Assembly (NCBI GenBank): GCA_002779055.1
Contig: PEXM01000006.1
Span: 1 to 7,552 of the forward strand
Direction: 5' to 3'
DNA: 7,552 bases
From: Elusimicrobia bacterium CG08_land_8_20_14_0_20_44_26
Lineage (GTDB): Bacteria; CG03
The translations under genes were made by a program, and so were the position numbers. The notes below the pieces were generated by a model that worked only from the letters and a program-made list of their open reading frames with translations, did no database searches and was not told the origin of the DNA. Positions 6,312 through 7,552 of the stretch are shown here, one piece after another. How positions within the stretch are numbered: position 1 is the stretch's first letter; every line of letters starts with the position of its first letter.

Positions 6312-7472
6312 ATGGGATTAAGAAAAAGAGCTTTTTTTTGCGTTCGCAGATATTTAGTGTTTTTCATTATTGGTTTAATTTGTATTTTTGGAAATTTAAT
6401 TAGCTCCGTCCCCATTTTTGCTCAGATTGTCGCGGTGCAGATTCTTGACGGAGCGTCTTCCGTCAATGTTTCATCAGAGGAAATCTTGAAAATCGCGGAT
6501 ATGAAAACGGGGAAAGTGAGCGCCCTCCCGACGGGAAATTCTTATCCGGCGCTGCCCGCATCCGGAGGCATTAAAATCAGGGAAATGAGTTTTTCCTCTA
6601 TGATAAGAATTATGGGCGGCCCGAAACTCATCAGGATAAACGGCAGAAGTTATCGCGGCTCTGTGATTCTGAGTAATGATAAAGGCAGAATCGGCGCCGT
6701 AAACGAACTCGGCGTTGAGGATTATCTCCTCGGAGTTTTGCCGAGAGAGGTCTCGCCGAAATGGGACAGGGAGGCGCTGAAAGCGCAGGCGGTTGTTTCA
6801 AGGACTTACATATTGAGAAATCTCGGCAGGTTTGCGGATAAGGGCTACGACCTCACTTCCTGCGACAAATCGCAGGTCTACGGCGGGGCGGATTCGGAAA
6901 AACCGGAAACGACTTTCGCCGTTTTTGAAACCAAAGGGCAGGTTTTAGAATACAGAGGCGCTCTCGCTTCGGTTTATTTTCACGCCGATTCGGACGGTTA
7001 CACCGAAGACCCTAAATATGTGTGGGGGACAGATTCAACGCCGGAATATCTTAAAGGACGCAGGGAGCCGGTGAGGGAAAAAACTCCTTACAGTTTTTGG
7101 GAATATAGAATATCGTATGAGGCGCTGGCCAAAATCCTCGGGGGAAAGGGTGAAACGGTCAGGAAAGTGGAGTGTAAAAAGAAAAACTCATCCGGCAGAG
7201 TTGTATCGTTCGTTGTGCGCACAGCTCGGGGAAAAATGGAAATCGACTCAAATAAGTTCAGAACTATTTTGGGGGCGGGTCATCTCAAAAGCACTAAAAT
7301 AAAGAGAATAATCAACGGCAGGAAAGATGTCGCATTTGAAGGCGGCGGATGGGGGCACGGAGTAGGCCTTTCTCAATGGGGAGCCAAAGAGCTTGCCGAC
7401 AAGGGCTGGAATTATAAAAGGATTCTTAACTTTTATTTTCCGGGCACGAACATTTCCCAATTCAGGGATTAA
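6312..7472 (+). CDS. SpoIID/LytB-domain protein, predicted exported peptidoglycan lytic enzyme
   Basis: SpoIID-domain proteins are lytic transglycosylases that act on peptidoglycan glycan strands; in Firmicutes SpoIID works in engulfment, but homologues occur in many non-sporulating bacteria. The 386-residue protein has a basic start (MGLRKRAFFCVRR), a hydrophobic segment (about 14-31) and probable cleavage after A37 (IFA|Q), giving a periplasmic product. The core domain is clear: GVEDYLLGVLPREV (134-147), with E146 at the position of the known catalytic Glu, then EALKAQAVVSRTYIL (154-168), SQVYGG, FHADSDGYTEDPKYVWG (223-239), and the C-terminal GGGWGHGVGLSQWGAKELA (344-362). In the YTE motif the usual GG appears as DG (D228). 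There is no strong ribosome-binding site, and the 1-base gap suggests coupling to queH. Sporulation is not implied by this gene alone. Confidence 0.93.
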   Translation: MGLRKRAFFCVRRYLVFFIIGLICIFGNLISSVPIFAQIVAVQILDGASSVNVSSEEILKIADMKTGKVSALPTGNSYPALPASGGIKIREMSFSSMIRIMGGPKLIRINGRSYRGSVILSNDKGRIGAVNELGVEDYLLGVLPREVSPKWDREALKAQAVVSRTYILRNLGRFADKGYDLTSCDKSQVYGGADSEKPETTFAVFETKGQVLEYRGALASVYFHADSDGYTEDPKYVWGTDSTPEYLKGRREPVREKTPYSFWEYRISYEALAKILGGKGETVRKVECKKKNSSGRVVSFVVRTARGKMEIDSNKFRTILGAGHLKSTKIKRIINGRKDVAFEGGGWGHGVGLSQWGAKELADKGWNYKRILNFYFPGTNISQFRD

Positions 7473-7481
7473 CCCAAAACC

Positions 7482-7502
7482 GGTTTAATCTGCCGTTAAA
7501 CC
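7482..7502 (+). terminator. Weak stem-loop after the spoIID-like gene
   Basis: GGTTTAA (7482-7488) pairs perfectly with TTAAACC (7496-7502) across a 7-base loop, 9 bases after the stop at 7472. The stem is AT-rich and is followed by CATTTATT and not a T-run, so it is a poor intrinsic terminator. The overlapping palindrome AAACCGGTTT (7477-7486) competes with it. Confidence 0.3.
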
Positions 7503-7532
7503 CATTTATTGCAGTAGAACGCATTTATCGTC

Positions 7533-7548
7533 GGTCTATATTGCACAA
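7533..7548 (+). promoter_or_regulatory. Possible -10 region near the window end, similar to the 2787 promoter
   Basis: GGTCTATATTGCACAA matches GGTCTAATATACACAA (2787-2802, over the -10 box of the cassette promoter) at 12 of 16 positions without gaps. It contains TATATT (7537-7542), five of six to consensus. No good -35 box lies at the correct distance; TTGCAG at 7509 is too far upstream. The gene it would serve lies outside the window. Confidence 0.25.
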
Positions 7549-7552
7549 AATT

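Noticed and set aside
6325..6339. AAAAAGAGCTTTTTTTT as a terminator between queH and the spoIID-like gene
   Set aside because: There is no GC-rich stem or loop before the T8 run, and it lies inside the signal-peptide coding region with a 1-base gene junction just upstream.
5942..6415. 157-residue antisense open frame across queH and the spoIID-like start
   Set aside because: Both sense genes are strongly conserved; the antisense product is low-complexity and hydrophobic with no family match that I recognise.
1..7552. CRISPR arrays, tRNA or rRNA genes, riboswitches
   Set aside because: No spaced direct repeats or tRNA-like cloverleaf pattern were seen, and no intergenic gap exceeds about 80 bases.

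Overview
This window (about 46% G+C by eye) carries eight protein-coding genes, all on the + strand and tightly packed. It looks like a diderm (outer-membrane) bacterium outside the well-studied groups. The clues are a PorV/PorQ-type outer-membrane beta-barrel protein, a large secreted protein with a FlgD-like C-terminal domain, and a QueH-SpoIID pair. Elusimicrobiota, Omnitrophota or a related candidate phylum would fit, but the assignment is an inference from gene content and style only.

Region 1 (1-2733) is a housekeeping operon in a widely conserved order: rimM (5' end cut by the window), trmD, rplS, yraN and ruvB. The first four are joined by 4-base stop/start overlaps (ATGA, ATGA, TTGA). 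They cover ribosome maturation (RimM), tRNA m1G37 methylation (TrmD), ribosomal protein bL19, a UPF0102 nuclease-fold protein, and the Holliday-junction motor RuvB. The TrmD is short at its C-terminus and has Glu where the E. coli enzyme has its catalytic Asp.

Region 2 (2734-5681) is a two-gene secretion/surface cassette with its own promoter: TTGACA, 17 bases, then TCTAAT with an upstream TG. The predicted transcript start lies only about 8 bases before the first start codon, and there is no Shine-Dalgarno sequence. Gene one encodes a 630-aa secreted multidomain protein with three FlgD-like units, one of them at the C-terminus in the position of a sorting domain. Gene two, overlapping by ATGA, encodes a PorV/PorQ (UPF0164-like) outer-membrane protein. 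Together they resemble a cargo plus outer-membrane-partner pair of the kind used in type IX secretion, though no translocon gene is in view.

Region 3 (5682-7552) resumes with queH (last step of queuosine synthesis) and a SpoIID/LytB-domain protein, one base apart. The last 80 bases hold a weak stem-loop and a possible promoter fragment. In other bacteria ruvB, queH and spoIID are often close neighbours, so region 2 looks like a cassette inserted into an older cluster. No RNA genes, insertion sequences or CRISPR arrays were seen.
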